A DNA stretch of 64,000 nt from an uncultured Bacteroides sp. GTDB lineage: Bacteria; Bacteroidota; Bacteroidia; Bacteroidales; Bacteroidaceae. Under the pieces are notes generated by a model. That model did not search any database. It saw nothing but the letters and a program-made list of their open reading frames with translations, and had not been told where the DNA came from. The stretch lies in assembly GCA_947646015.1 (NCBI GenBank), contig CANSEY010000018.1:19275-83274 (forward strand). The letters run 5' to 3'. The translations under genes and the position numbers were made by a program. Of this stretch, positions 24,914 to 33,855 are shown piece after piece (the stretch's first letter is position 1; each line of letters opens with the position of its first letter).

Positions 24914-25023
24914 ACCGAGGTGGGGAACACTGAGCGCCGAGCTGAATGAGAGTAAGCAGCGAGGCGAAAAACGCTGAGCACCGAGACGAGCAGAAGTGAG
25001 CACCGAGGTGAATACTGCCGATC
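24914..25023. repeat. 22-bp-period degenerate array C
   Basis: In the 358-bp gap after DUF1573, the hexamer ACCGAG (or one-base variants) begins at 24914, 24936, 24958, 24980 and 25002, exactly 22 bp apart. With the preceding TGAGC it makes an 11-nt conserved block, TGAGCACCGAG; the other 11 nt of each unit vary. The block is the reverse complement of that in array B at 4.7 kb. No other gene signal is seen from 24774 to 25131. Confidence 0.8.
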
Positions 25024-25131
25024 TCTGTTCGCTAAATTAATTCATTTCAACACGCTAATGAATACTCATATTTTTTGTTTATCGCATAAAAAATTACTAT
25101 ATTTGGAACAAACCCATAAAATCCAGCTATT

Positions 25132-25272
25132 ATGAAAACAAAACTTGATTTCTATCATATGACTCCCTTTTATGAGTTGAATTACTTTATAGCATTTATT
25201 GTTAAGTTGTACAAACGCATTCAACAACGTAGAGAACAGAGAGAACATCGAATCAAAGATGAACTGGTCTGA
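25132..25272 (+). CDS. Small 46-residue basic protein
   Basis: An ATG-initiated 46-codon frame between DUF1573 and DUF4923. It begins MKTKLDFYHMTPFYELNYF, has a short hydrophobic patch (FIAFIVKLY) and ends in a basic amphipathic region rich in Arg, Gln and Glu. No family is recognised. The sequence before the ATG is AT-rich as in many Bacteroides leaders. It may be a small membrane-associated protein, or a chance frame. Confidence 0.4.
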   Translation: MKTKLDFYHMTPFYELNYFIAFIVKLYKRIQQRREQREHRIKDELV

Positions 25273-25330
25273 TTCATTTCTACACCGAAAGTGAATCGGC
25301 GGCGGCAAAATTCTTTCTTCTCTTTCTTAG

Positions 25331-25357
25331 TAATTCTATTTCTTTAGAATAGAATTA
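25331..25357. terminator. AT-rich hairpin
   Basis: A perfect 10-bp stem (TAATTCTATT with its complement), loop TCTTTAG. It lies between the small ORF and the convergent DUF4923 gene and may end the small transcript. The rest of 25273-25468 shows only two weakly related GGTTAGG/TTCGGTT words 23 bp apart. Confidence 0.4.
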
Positions 25358-25468
25358 TATACTCTACTCTTCTCTACTGGTTAAGGTTCGGTTTCCCTTT
25401 CGGTTAGGATTCGGTTTTCGAGCCCTGCCAGAAGGCGTTTCAGAGCTTTTGGTTTTGCAAATAAAACA

Positions 25469-26068
25469 CTATTTCTTCAACCCGAATCCCAGCATCATCC
25501 CGTCGTAGTTTTCAGCCAGTGAGCTGACAGTTTTCAGTGCTGTGCTGTTTGTCTTGCTGCCGAGGAATGTCATTAATTTAAGCAGCTTGTCGGAGTTGAA
25601 CAATAAATCCATAGAGTTGGAAGTGCAGTTCACTTTCGCGTGCAGGTTCAGTAGTTTCAAGTACTTTAAGTCTACCTGCTTGGTGGAAGCATTGTACGAA
25701 TAAGTGCCGTTCAGTTTCTTTTTTCCGACGGTGCTGGTGAAAGTACTGTCGGCGTTGAACGTGAAGCTCATTTGTCCTTCTTTGATGCCCACTTTACTCA
25801 ATTGCTCGTTCAATTTGTTTTCTGCCATCGTGGCGGCTGCGGCTCCTCCTGCTTTCATCAGCAGATTGTCCGATTCAAATTCTACTGCCGAACCGCTGTA
25901 AGTCCATGTGCCTGTCATGTCTATCGTTTCGGGTGTTCCGGTGATGGCATTTACTACTTTGGAGATGTTGTCTTTGTTGAGCAGATCCTTTAATGATTGT
26001 GCCTGACTGTTGCTTGCAAAGAGTGAGAATAATGCAACCCATGCAATAAATAAAATGTTCTTTTTCAT
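25469..26068 (-). CDS. DUF4923 family protein
   Basis: A 199-residue exported protein of the Bacteroidales-specific DUF4923 family. Signal peptide MKKNILFIAWVALFSLFAS ends SQAQ. The body opens SLKDLLNKDNISKVVNAITG and TWTYSGSAVEFES, with later strands FTFNADSTFTSTVGKKKLNGTY, which resemble a lipocalin-like barrel. Function is unknown. It begins 6 bp after the engB stop on the same strand and probably shares its transcript. Confidence 0.85.
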   Translation of the reverse strand: MKKNILFIAWVALFSLFASNSQAQSLKDLLNKDNISKVVNAITGTPETIDMTGTWTYSGSAVEFESDNLLMKAGGAAAATMAENKLNEQLSKVGIKEGQMSFTFNADSTFTSTVGKKKLNGTYSYNASTKQVDLKYLKLLNLHAKVNCTSNSMDLLFNSDKLLKLMTFLGSKTNSTALKTVSSLAENYDGMMLGFGLKK

Positions 26069-26074
26069 TTTCGT

Positions 26075-26683
26075 TTACTTATTTTTATAGACTTCTTTAC
26101 TGATGTTTTCGATGTAGTCGAGGATTTCCGTGCGTCCTGTACGGTTTTCCGAAGAAGATACGAAATACGGGGGAAGTTCTTCCCATTCCTTGCTCAGTTC
26201 ACGCAGGTAGTTGTTGATATTCATTTTCAGACGTCCGCCTTTCAGTTTGTCTGCTTTGGTGAAGATGATGGAGAAAGGGATGCCGTTTTCGCCCAGCCAT
26301 TCCATAAATTCCAGGTCTATTTTCTGCGGTTCCAGACGGCTGTCTATCAATACAAACAGGTTGGTCATCTGTTCCCGTTCGAGGATGTAGTCTTCGATGA
26401 TGGTACGTATCTGGTCTTTTCCTTTTTGTCCGCGTCTGGCGTAGCCGTATCCGGGAAGATCGACCAGGTACCAGCTTTGGTTGATCAGGAAGTGGTTGAT
26501 AAGCATTGTCTTTCCCGGTGTGGCGGAGGTCATCGCCAGTCCTTTGCGGGCAGTCAGCATATTGATAAGGCTCGACTTTCCTACATTCGACCGCCCGATG
26601 AAGGCGTATTCGGGAAATACTCCTGTCGGACATTTCTTCACGTCCGTGTTGCTAATCACAAATTCTGCACTCGTTATTTCCAT
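26075..26683 (-). CDS. engB: Ribosome biogenesis GTP-binding protein EngB (YihA/YsxC)
   Basis: A 202-residue GTPase needed for 50S ribosome assembly in other bacteria. G motifs are in order: [10 protein letters not shown] (G1, about residue 31), TPGKT (G2), VDLPGYGYA (G3), [10 protein letters not shown] (G4) and SSSENRTG (G5). Length and N-terminus ([15 protein letters not shown]) are normal. It sits just upstream of DUF4923 on the minus strand; the gap to the symporter gene on its other side holds repeat array D. Confidence 0.95.
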   Translation of the reverse strand: MEITSAEFVISNTDVKKCPTGVFPEYAFIGRSNVGKSSLINMLTARKGLAMTSATPGKTMLINHFLINQSWYLVDLPGYGYARRGQKGKDQIRTIIEDYILEREQMTNLFVLIDSRLEPQKIDLEFMEWLGENGIPFSIIFTKADKLKGGRLKMNINNYLRELSKEWEELPPYFVSSSENRTGRTEILDYIENISKEVYKNK

Positions 26684-26717
26684 TTTATTGTCATTTATTT
26701 CTTTGTTTTTCTGCTTC

Positions 26718-26792
26718 TAATAAACTCTCTTATCGTTTATAATAAACTATGGTCACGTTTATAATAAACTCCACTACTTTTTATTATAAACT
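26718..26792. repeat. 22-bp-period degenerate array D
   Basis: TAATAAACT occurs at 26718, 26740 and 26762 and as TTATAAACT at 26784: four units, each exactly 22 bp apart, with differing 13-nt spacers. It fills the gap between the engB start and the end of the symporter gene. Confidence 0.75.
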
Positions 26793-26806
26793 CCGGACGC
26801 CAGTTT

Positions 26807-28261
26807 TCAAGGCGTTTTCGCCGTTTTCTCTTTTCCGGACAGCAGCATGAGCCCCGCAAAGGTAAGGCTTCCGTTCAACATTAGCAATTCATAGCCAAAT
26901 TTATATCCGGTTTCTTTGTTTATCCACCAGTCCAGAGCGTAGCAGAGCACCGGAGAGGCGATGGCGATGAGCGGGACCAGCCGGTCTTTTGTCTGGCGCC
27001 GGGTGAACAGTCCGAAGGCGAACATGCCCAGCAAAGGCCCGTATGTGTAGGAGGCGATGATGTAGATCGCGTCAATCACGCTTTTGTTGTTCAGCATCTC
27101 CACCAGGCAGATAAAGAAAGCCAGCAGGATGGAGAGGGACAGGTGTACTTTCTTTCTTTTGCGACGGGCTGTTTCTTCCGTGTCTTTGTCCGTCTTCAGC
27201 AGGTCTATACATACGCTGGTGGTCATGGCGGTCAGCGCGGAGTCTGAGTTGCTGAAAGCTGCGGCGATGATGCCGATGGTGAAAAGAACCAGTACCGACT
27301 GTCCCAGATATCCTTGTGTGGCAAACATGGGAAGGATATCGTCATTCATGGCCGGTAGTTCCAGTTGCATTTGTCCCGCTAATGCGATCAGCAGAATGCC
27401 CAGGCACAGGAACAGGAAATTCAGCGGGATGAATGAGAATCCGTAGCAGTACATATTCTTTTGGGCTTCGTGCAGATTGCGGCAGGAGAGGTTCTTCTGC
27501 ATCATGTCCTGATCGAGTCCGGTCATGACGATGACGATAAAGATGCCGCTGAAGAACTGTTTGAAGAAGTTCTGGCGGGACATCCAGTCGTCGAATACGA
27601 AGATGCGGCTGTGTTCGCTGTGGCGGATGGTCTGTACGATGCCGTCAAAGCCTATATCCAGCTTCTGTATGGTGAAGTAGATGATGAATAGCAGGGCTGC
27701 GATCAGACAGAATGTTTGTAGCGTGTCCGTCCATACGATTGTCTTGATGCCGCTTTTGTGGGTATATATCCACACGAGGGCCACGGAGCCGACGGCAATC
27801 ACCCAGAAAGGGATGTGCATATCCTGAAATACGTGCGTATGCAGGATCAGACAGACGAGATACAGTTTGGCTGCCGTTCCCAGCATACGGGAGAGCAGGA
27901 AGAAGAAAGAGCCGGTGCGGTAGGCATTCACGCCGATGCGTGTACCGAGGTATCCGTAGATACTTGTCAGATTCAGCCTGTAGTAAAGAGGCAGCAATAT
28001 GTGTGCTACGATCATATAGCCGAAGAAGAATCCGAATACGGTCTGCATATACGTCATGTCCATTCCGCGAACCATGCCCGGTACGGATACGAAAGTCACG
28101 CCGGAAATTGTAGCGCCAATCATGCCGAAGGAGACTATATACCAGGGTGATTTGTTTTCTCCTTTAAAGAACGCTGCATTTGATCCGCCTTTATGTCCGG
28201 TGATGTGGGCTATTAACAACAAGCCCGCAAAATAGCATATAATAATGACTAATATCATCAT
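26807..28261 (-). CDS. Sodium:solute symporter (SSS family)
   Basis: A 484-residue inner-membrane transporter with about 12-13 hydrophobic segments. SSS-family text includes GMIGATISGVTFVSVPGMV and FSNSDSALTAMTTSVCIDLLK, the latter being the TM8 sodium-site region. An Na+ motive co-transporter is expected; the solute (sugar, sialic acid, proline or other) cannot be told. It begins divergently from recR, with 88 bp between. Confidence 0.9.
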   Translation of the reverse strand: MMILVIIICYFAGLLLIAHITGHKGGSNAAFFKGENKSPWYIVSFGMIGATISGVTFVSVPGMVRGMDMTYMQTVFGFFFGYMIVAHILLPLYYRLNLTSIYGYLGTRIGVNAYRTGSFFFLLSRMLGTAAKLYLVCLILHTHVFQDMHIPFWVIAVGSVALVWIYTHKSGIKTIVWTDTLQTFCLIAALLFIIYFTIQKLDIGFDGIVQTIRHSEHSRIFVFDDWMSRQNFFKQFFSGIFIVIVMTGLDQDMMQKNLSCRNLHEAQKNMYCYGFSFIPLNFLFLCLGILLIALAGQMQLELPAMNDDILPMFATQGYLGQSVLVLFTIGIIAAAFSNSDSALTAMTTSVCIDLLKTDKDTEETARRKRKKVHLSLSILLAFFICLVEMLNNKSVIDAIYIIASYTYGPLLGMFAFGLFTRRQTKDRLVPLIAIASPVLCYALDWWINKETGYKFGYELLMLNGSLTFAGLMLLSGKEKTAKTP

Positions 28262-28285
28262 ATCGGCTGCAAAGGTAATACTTTC

Positions 28286-28316
28286 TTTGTATTAAAAACA
28301 ATAATCCGTATCTTTG
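28286..28316 (+). promoter_or_regulatory. Promoter of recR
   Basis: TTTG at 28286-28289 and TATCTTTG at 28309-28316, 19 bp apart, are a strong match to the Bacteroides -33/-7 consensus, 33 bp before the recR ATG. Confidence 0.75.
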
Positions 28317-28349
28317 CGCCCGAAACAGATAGAATTTCATTCGTAATCT

Positions 28350-28967
28350 ATGAACCAACAATATCCTTCCGTACTGCTTGAAAAGGCAGTAGGCGAATTT
28401 TCCAAACTTCCGGGCATCGGGCGCAAGACGGCAATGCGGCTTGTATTACATCTGCTCCGGCAGGACACGGCTACTGTGGAGGCATTCGGCAACTCCATCA
28501 TTACGCTGAAACGTGAAGTAAAGTACTGTAAAGTATGTCATAATATATCTGATACCGAGACTTGTCAGATTTGTGCCAATCCGCAGCGTGACGCCTCTAC
28601 TGTCTGTGTGGTAGAGAATATCCGTGACGTGATGGCGGTAGAAGCCACCCAGCAGTATCGGGGACTTTACCACGTACTGGGCGGAGTGATCTCGCCAATG
28701 GACGGGGTAGGACCGAGCGACCTGCAAATAGAAAGTCTCGTACAGCGGGTATCCGAAGGAGGAATCAAGGAAGTCATCCTCGCTTTGAGCACCACGATGG
28801 AAGGAGATACCACCAACTTCTACATCTACCGTAAACTGGAGAAGATGGGGGTCAAACTCAGCGTAATAGCACGGGGCATCTCCGTTGGTGATGAACTGGA
28901 GTATGCCGATGAGATCACTCTGGGACGCAGTATTGTCAACCGGACTCTTTTTACCGGAACCGTATAA
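28350..28967 (+). CDS. recR: Recombination protein RecR
   Basis: A 205-residue protein of the RecFOR pathway that loads RecA onto gapped DNA. The helix-hairpin-helix ([17 protein letters not shown], about residues 19-35), the Cys4 zinc finger ([16 protein letters not shown]) and the Toprim segment ([16 protein letters not shown]) are all present, followed by [20 protein letters not shown]. First gene of a probable three-gene unit with the membrane protein and acetyltransferase that follow at 36 and 6 bp. Confidence 0.97.
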   Translation: MNQQYPSVLLEKAVGEFSKLPGIGRKTAMRLVLHLLRQDTATVEAFGNSIITLKREVKYCKVCHNISDTETCQICANPQRDASTVCVVENIRDVMAVEATQQYRGLYHVLGGVISPMDGVGPSDLQIESLVQRVSEGGIKEVILALSTTMEGDTTNFYIYRKLEKMGVKLSVIARGISVGDELEYADEITLGRSIVNRTLFTGTV

Positions 28968-29003
28968 TCTAACTTTATTATTTGAACGAATATCGTAACT
29001 AAC

Positions 29004-29453
29004 ATGGAAGAACAGATAAAACGCGCAGTGAGAAATTTGAATATCAGTTATGTTTTCTTTTGGGTGCTTCCCGCCTTTTTGCTTGGGGCAGGGGAGTTCG
29101 ACCTTCTTCCTGTGGGAGCTTTGGTCGATAACCCACAGGCCACCTATTATATGGAGACGGCAGGTATCTTGCTGACCGCCTTGTGTGTGCCGCTTGCCTT
29201 GAAACTGTTCAGTCTGGTACTGAAAAAGAAGATAGACCTCCTGACGATTCCTCTTGCGTTGAAGCGTTATGTGCAGTGGAGCATGGTACGCCTCGGATTG
29301 CTCGAAGTGGCTATCGTCCTCAACGTATTATGCTATTATCTGACTCTTAGCAACACCGGAAATCTCTGTATGCTGATCGGGCTGACCGCTTCCCTTTTTT
29401 GTCTGCCCAGCGAGAAAAGACTTCGTAACGAACTCCATATTAATAAAGAATAA
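29004..29453 (+). CDS. Small integral membrane protein
   Basis: A 149-residue protein with about four hydrophobic segments (about residues 13-35, 48-72, 90-110 and 118-135) and a charged C-terminus. No enzyme motif was seen and I do not recognise the family beyond a Bacteroidales-type hypothetical. It lies between recR and an acetyltransferase with short gaps, so it is co-transcribed with them. Confidence 0.7.
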   Translation: MEEQIKRAVRNLNISYVFFWVLPAFLLGAGEFDLLPVGALVDNPQATYYMETAGILLTALCVPLALKLFSLVLKKKIDLLTIPLALKRYVQWSMVRLGLLEVAIVLNVLCYYLTLSNTGNLCMLIGLTASLFCLPSEKRLRNELHINKE

Positions 29454-29459
29454 GCCGGT

Positions 29460-29999
29460 ATGAAACAGTCTTTTTTAAGTAATGACCGCATCTATCTTCG
29501 TGCGGTAGAGCCGGAAGATATGGATGTGATGTATGAGATGGAGAATGACCCTTCCATGTGGGATATCAGTAATTTTACCGTTCCTTATTCCCGCTACGTG
29601 CTCCGGCAATATATAGAGGGTTCCCAGTGTGATGTGTTTGCCGACAAGCAGTTGCGCCTGATGATAATGAGTAAGTCCGATCATCGGATATTGGGGACGA
29701 TTGATATCACGGATTTTGTTCCTCTCCACTCTCGTGGTGAGGTCGGCATAGCTGTTCATAAAGACTATCGCCGGCAAGGTTACGCATCGGACGCTTTGCA
29801 GTTGCTGTGCGAGTATGCTTTCGATTTCTTGTCGCTGACTCAACTTTATGCCCATGTGGCTACGGACAATGAAGTCTGTATGAAACTGTTTACTTCCTGC
29901 GGTTTCGTCCAATGCGGACTGTTGAAGGATTGGTTACAGGTCGGTGGATGTTACAAAGATGCTGCTATCTTCCAGTATCTGAATCCGAAGAGACATTAA
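29460..29999 (+). CDS. GNAT-family N-acetyltransferase (RimJ/RimL type)
   Basis: A 179-residue acetyl-CoA-dependent acetyltransferase. The N-terminus [20 protein letters not shown] and the acetyl-CoA site [19 protein letters not shown] (about residues 96-115) are typical of the RimJ/RimL/SpeG group; [21 protein letters not shown] completes the fold. The substrate could be a protein N-terminus, a polyamine or an amino acid. Its stop overlaps the end of the convergent YqgE gene by four bases. Confidence 0.85.
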   Translation: MKQSFLSNDRIYLRAVEPEDMDVMYEMENDPSMWDISNFTVPYSRYVLRQYIEGSQCDVFADKQLRLMIMSKSDHRILGTIDITDFVPLHSRGEVGIAVHKDYRRQGYASDALQLLCEYAFDFLSLTQLYAHVATDNEVCMKLFTSCGFVQCGLLKDWLQVGGCYKDAAIFQYLNPKRH

Positions 30000-30586
30000 T
30001 TGAAAGTCGGCACTTGCGGAAAGCGTGACCAGGTTTCATACTTGCTGCCTAGTTTCTCCAAGGCTTGTTTCCACATATCCTTGGTGTCTCCGTTCATCAG
30101 ATAGGCATTCTCTTCTTTGGAGACGAGCCATGTGTTCTCTTTGAGTTCGGTGCTCAGTTGTTCGCTTTCCCAGCCGGAGTATCCCAGGAAGAAGCGGATG
30201 TAGCGGTCTACTTTGTTTCCTTGCAGTATGTATTTCTTTATCTCATCAAAGTCACCGTTCAGATACAGTCCTTTGCTGATAGGTATGGCACCCGGAATGT
30301 CTGCCAGTGTATGAAGGTAGAACAGGGTATCTGTAGCGATAGGTCCGCCTTTGTATAAAGGTATATTTTCGATATACTTGAATTCTTTGATAATGTCGTT
30401 GACAAATATCGGCAGTTGTTTGTTGATAATCAGCCCCATGCTGCCTTCTTCGGTATGGTCGATCAACAGAACTACAGATCTGCCGAATGTGGCATCACGA
30501 AGGAAAGGTTCGGAGATGAGAATCTTTCCTCGTGATGGCAATACATTATTCGATTGAATTTTAAATATGTCAGAGTCTATATTCAT
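29996..30586 (-). CDS. YqgE/AlgH family protein
   Basis: A 196-residue cytosolic protein of the UPF0301 (YqgE/AlgH) family. Landmarks: [52 protein letters not shown] and [13 protein letters not shown]. The family's function is still unclear. It overlaps the 3' end of the acetyltransferase gene by four bases in convergent orientation. Confidence 0.9.
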   Translation of the reverse strand: MNIDSDIFKIQSNNVLPSRGKILISEPFLRDATFGRSVVLLIDHTEEGSMGLIINKQLPIFVNDIIKEFKYIENIPLYKGGPIATDTLFYLHTLADIPGAIPISKGLYLNGDFDEIKKYILQGNKVDRYIRFFLGYSGWESEQLSTELKENTWLVSKEENAYLMNGDTKDMWKQALEKLGSKYETWSRFPQVPTFN

Positions 30587-30735
30587 GCCATCAGATTGAT
30601 ATTCGTGCCACTAATATAAGAAAAGAAATAGAATAATAGCCATACTTTCCCATTTTTTTTGTTTTAAGAGCAGCTTTTATGAATATCCGCATCTGACATG
30701 AACATCAGTTCCGGCATAAATCCGGTATTCGGCTG

Positions 30736-32052
30736 TCAGGCAATCGGGTGATGTTCGGCAAACAGTTTCATTCTTTCGTCGAGCTGTGCGTACTGGTGGT
30801 CTTTAATAAAAGAGGTACACGCGCGTAATCCTTCCTGGTGGCTTCCGGTGGTGACCAGTGAAATGGCGCTCACTCCATAGTACATCAGTTCTTTGGCAAG
30901 TTCGCCGCTTGTCATTCCCGGATAGCCGATGGTGAAGTAAAATCCGTCGGCAATCGGATCGCCCAAGTCATTGTCATATACCAGATAGAATCCGTGACGG
31001 AGGAAAATCTCTTTTAACTTCTGCGCTCTGTCACCATATACCTTCACTTCGCTGAGGAAGTTGTATTGACCTTCATTGGCAGCTTTCAGCATGGCAGCCA
31101 TCGCATACTGTGCGGAGTGGCTTGTGCCGGAAGACAGTGCATAGAGTACGCGGTGGATGAAGACCGTGCCGAATGTTCCCCCGCCATAACGCTTCGTCAG
31201 TCCGGGATAGCTGCGGTGATACAACTTATCGGAAATGCAGCTCACGCCGATACGTTGTCCGGCATAGCTGAAGGCTTTGGAACCGGAAATCAGCAACACA
31301 TAATTATCTGTGTAGTGAGCTACCGAAGGCTGGAACGGAGCTTGATAAGGAGTGCTCAGATCCTGACGGAAATCCATTGCAAAGTATGCCAGGTCTTCCA
31401 GTACGATTACGTCATATTGGGTGGCAAGTTCGCCGATGATGCGCAACTCTTCGTCTTTCAGGCAAATCCAGCTCGGGTTATTGGGGTTTGAGTAGATAAT
31501 AGCCGATATATTTCCTTTTCTCAGATAGCTTTCCAGCTTTTCTTTCAGCTTGTCACCGCGGTAGTCGTAGACATCAAATGTCTCATACTTTTGTCCCATC
31601 ACTACCAACTGCTGTTTCTGTACGGGAAATCCCGGATCGATAAACAGGATCGTGTCTTTCTTTTCATCGCACTGGCTGCAAGTAAGGAACGAAGCGAATG
31701 TTCCCTGCATAGAGCCGGTAACGGGTACGCATCCCTCCGGGCTTAAATCTACATTGATGAATGCTTTGATAAAGTCGGACGCTTCTTTTTTGAGTTCCGG
31801 CAATCCGTTGATATCGGGATACAGGCTGGCAATTCCGTTTTGCAGCGCTTCGATTTCCGCTTTTACTCCTACGGCAGAGGCCGGAAGTCCCGGAACACCC
31901 ATTTCCATCTTGATAAATTCAACGCCTGATACTGCTTCCGCCTTTGAAGCTATCGCTTTCACTTCACGGATAGTAGCCTTCGAAAAGTCGACAATTTGAA
32001 ACTCATTAATCGTTTCGTCAATCACATTTCGTTCGATTGGTGTATTTTTCAT
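30736..32052 (-). CDS. PLP-dependent aminotransferase (class I/II)
   Basis: A 438-residue fold-type I aminotransferase. Landmarks: KMEMGVPGLPASAVGVKAE, SLYPDINGLPELKKEAS, the Asn-Pro-rich IIYSNPNNPSWI, VLEDLAYFAMDF, and the PLP Lys in LISGSKAFSYAGQRIG (about residue 253). It resembles aspartate/aromatic aminotransferases, but substrate use cannot be fixed. It is divergent from tRNA-Asp, about 158 bp away. Confidence 0.85.
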   Translation of the reverse strand: MKNTPIERNVIDETINEFQIVDFSKATIREVKAIASKAEAVSGVEFIKMEMGVPGLPASAVGVKAEIEALQNGIASLYPDINGLPELKKEASDFIKAFINVDLSPEGCVPVTGSMQGTFASFLTCSQCDEKKDTILFIDPGFPVQKQQLVVMGQKYETFDVYDYRGDKLKEKLESYLRKGNISAIIYSNPNNPSWICLKDEELRIIGELATQYDVIVLEDLAYFAMDFRQDLSTPYQAPFQPSVAHYTDNYVLLISGSKAFSYAGQRIGVSCISDKLYHRSYPGLTKRYGGGTFGTVFIHRVLYALSSGTSHSAQYAMAAMLKAANEGQYNFLSEVKVYGDRAQKLKEIFLRHGFYLVYDNDLGDPIADGFYFTIGYPGMTSGELAKELMYYGVSAISLVTTGSHQEGLRACTSFIKDHQYAQLDERMKLFAEHHPIA

Positions 32053-32138
32053 TCTATTTTCTATTTATAGTAATGCTTGCAAATGTACGTGATAATTCTT
32101 AATAAACACACTTTTTCAGAAAAAAGATACTCTTGCTA

Positions 32139-32168
32139 TTGTAGGTTTCAAAAAAATGTCTACCTTTG
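32139..32168 (+). promoter_or_regulatory. Promoter of tRNA-Asp
   Basis: TTG at 32139-32141 and TACCTTTG at 32161-32168 match the Bacteroides -33/-7 pattern with 19 bp between, about 42 bp before the mature tRNA 5' end. Confidence 0.65.
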
Positions 32169-32209
32169 CATCCGCAATCGGGAGAGATGCGAATTAAAAA
32201 GGAAATTTT

Positions 32210-32283
32210 GGTGCGTTAGTTCAGTTGGTTAGAATACATGCCTGTCACGCATGGGGTCACGGGTTCGAGTCCCGTACGCACCG
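32210..32283 (+). tRNA. tRNA-Asp(GTC)
   Basis: A 74-nt cloverleaf. The acceptor arms GGTGCGT and ACGCACC pair perfectly, the anticodon stem CATGC/GCATG encloses CTGTCAC with anticodon GTC, and the T-loop reads GGTTCGAGTCC. CCA is not encoded. The 3' end is the integration site of the island that follows: its last 16 bases plus one recur at 41436. Confidence 0.97.
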
Positions 32284-32284
32284 C
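32268..32284. other. Left attachment site (att)
   Basis: AGTCCCGTACGCACCGC, the 3' end of tRNA-Asp, identical to 41436-41452. After integration the element supplies this 3' end, so the tRNA stays intact. Confidence 0.8.
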
Positions 32285-32306
32285 AAGTTTACAAAGCAAA
32301 ATTAGG

Positions 32307-32343
32307 AAAAGCTCTGATTCACAACAGAATCAGGGCTTTTTTC
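32307..32343 (+). terminator. Terminator after tRNA-Asp
   Basis: A 14-bp stem with one G-U pair (32307-32320 with 32327-32340) and a T-run. A related hairpin sits beyond the right att site at 41476-41513. The copy next to the tRNA was probably brought in by the island. Confidence 0.8.
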
Positions 32344-32522
32344 GTTTTCGTGTGGAAGCAGAATATGGTGGTTTTGCGAAGTAAGTCAGGTGCAAATTCA
32401 GGGTCCTTTTTTAGGGACAATAAAAAAGCACTTGAAATGTATAATACTTCATTGATTATCATGTTTTTGCGTAGGATTTTCCTGTTCCTCATTTTCTAAT
32501 TTTACAACGTAAATAAAGTGGT

Positions 32523-33758
32523 ATGAAACAGGAATCAATGAAAGTTCTGTTCTTTATCCGTAAGAGCAGACTAAAGAAAAACGGTGAGGCACCGATTTTT
32601 CTGCGGGTGACAATTAACGGACAATTGGATGAAGTACGGATTCAACGTTCTGTTCCGTTGAAGTTATGGGACAATGTGAAGGAACGCAGCAAAGGAAAAG
32701 ACCGGAGTTCAACGGAGCTGAACAGCTATATCGAGGCATTGAAAGTAAGGCTGTACCAGATTCACAAGGAACTTCTCTGTCGGGAAGCCCTGATTACCCC
32801 AAAGAATCTTCTGATAAAGTTGTTCTCTAAAGAGGAACGGCATCTGGTTTTGCAGACCATGCGGAAATGTATTGATGACTGGACTTCCCTGATTGGTACG
32901 GAGTACCAGCCCTCCACCATTTCACGTTATAACAACTGTTATGAATCGTTGCAGACAGTCATCAAGGATTTCTACAGGAAAGAGGACATTACATTTCATG
33001 AACTGAATGGGGAATTCATCGACCGGTTTGAGATGCATCTGAGGACGGTACGCAAGCTTTCCCAGAATACCCTGACCAAGTATATGAGCTGTTTCCGCAA
33101 ATTTCTCGGACTGGCTCGGGAAAACGGATGGCTGGAACTGGACCCGTTGACCGGAAAACGCAAGCGTCTGTTCCGGAAGGAAGAGACGTGTCCTACGTTC
33201 CTGACCCTGGAAGAACTGAAACGGATTATGGAGAAGGACTTTTCCACGACACGTCTGAACACCGTGAAGGATTTTTTCCTGTTCTGTTGTCTGACCGGCC
33301 TGTCATACATTGATGTGAAGACCTTGTGTCCGGCACATCTTTACAAGGACAATGAGGGGAAACTGTGGATACATAAGGCCCGCGTGAAGATAACCACTCA
33401 TAAGGAAAGCTGTACCTGCAATGTCCCGCTTCTGGAACCTGCTCTTGTCATTCTGGAGAAATACAAGGACTGGAATCCGGAGAATCCTGAAGGTCCCTGT
33501 TTCCCGATTCCGTCGAACCAGAAGATGAACGAGTTCCTGAAAGAGATAGCCATTCTGTGCCGGGTAAACAAGCGGCTGACCGTCCATGTGGCCCGGCACA
33601 CGTTCGCGACGACTGTTACCCTTGCCAATGATGTCGCCCTACAGAATGTGTCGAAGATGCTCGGCCATTCTTCAACCCGCATGACACAGCATTATGCCCG
33701 TGTGCTGGACAACAGTATCATGAAGGACATGCAGGATGTCGCCCGGGTCTTCGGATAA
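32523..33758 (+). CDS. Tyrosine recombinase 1 (island integrase)
   Basis: A 411-residue site-specific recombinase of the Bacteroidetes type. The N-terminal arm-binding segment (MKVLFFIRKSRLKKNGEAPI), SAM-like core-binding domain (about 100-200) and catalytic domain (about 215-405) are complete. Catalytic boxes: TGLSYIDV, where the usual Arg I is Ser as in IntDOT of CTnDOT; HVARHTFATT with His and Arg; LGHSS; and the nucleophile Tyr in TQHYARV (about residue 389). Nearest recombinase to the tRNA att site, so it is the likely enzyme for integration. A terminator and a convergent HTH gene follow. Confidence 0.9.
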   Translation: MKQESMKVLFFIRKSRLKKNGEAPIFLRVTINGQLDEVRIQRSVPLKLWDNVKERSKGKDRSSTELNSYIEALKVRLYQIHKELLCREALITPKNLLIKLFSKEERHLVLQTMRKCIDDWTSLIGTEYQPSTISRYNNCYESLQTVIKDFYRKEDITFHELNGEFIDRFEMHLRTVRKLSQNTLTKYMSCFRKFLGLARENGWLELDPLTGKRKRLFRKEETCPTFLTLEELKRIMEKDFSTTRLNTVKDFFLFCCLTGLSYIDVKTLCPAHLYKDNEGKLWIHKARVKITTHKESCTCNVPLLEPALVILEKYKDWNPENPEGPCFPIPSNQKMNEFLKEIAILCRVNKRLTVHVARHTFATTVTLANDVALQNVSKMLGHSSTRMTQHYARVLDNSIMKDMQDVARVFG

Positions 33759-33762
33759 TCAG

Positions 33763-33804
33763 AAAAGGCTATACTTCACAACGCACAGTGAGGTATAGCC
33801 TTTT
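33763..33804. terminator. Bidirectional terminator of module 1
   Basis: A 17-bp stem with one G-U (33763-33779 with 33788-33804) built around AAAAGGCTATAC, between convergent recombinase 1 and its HTH gene. Module 2 has a related hairpin at 35632-35672. Confidence 0.8.
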
Positions 33805-33855
33805 ACATAATGAAGAGTTGTTTGCTTGTATGGATTGGCCTCGCTTTTGTCGGGA

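Noticed and set aside
32251-32499. 82-codon frame across the tRNA-Asp 3' end
   Set aside because: It overlaps the tRNA and its terminator; no protein-like features.
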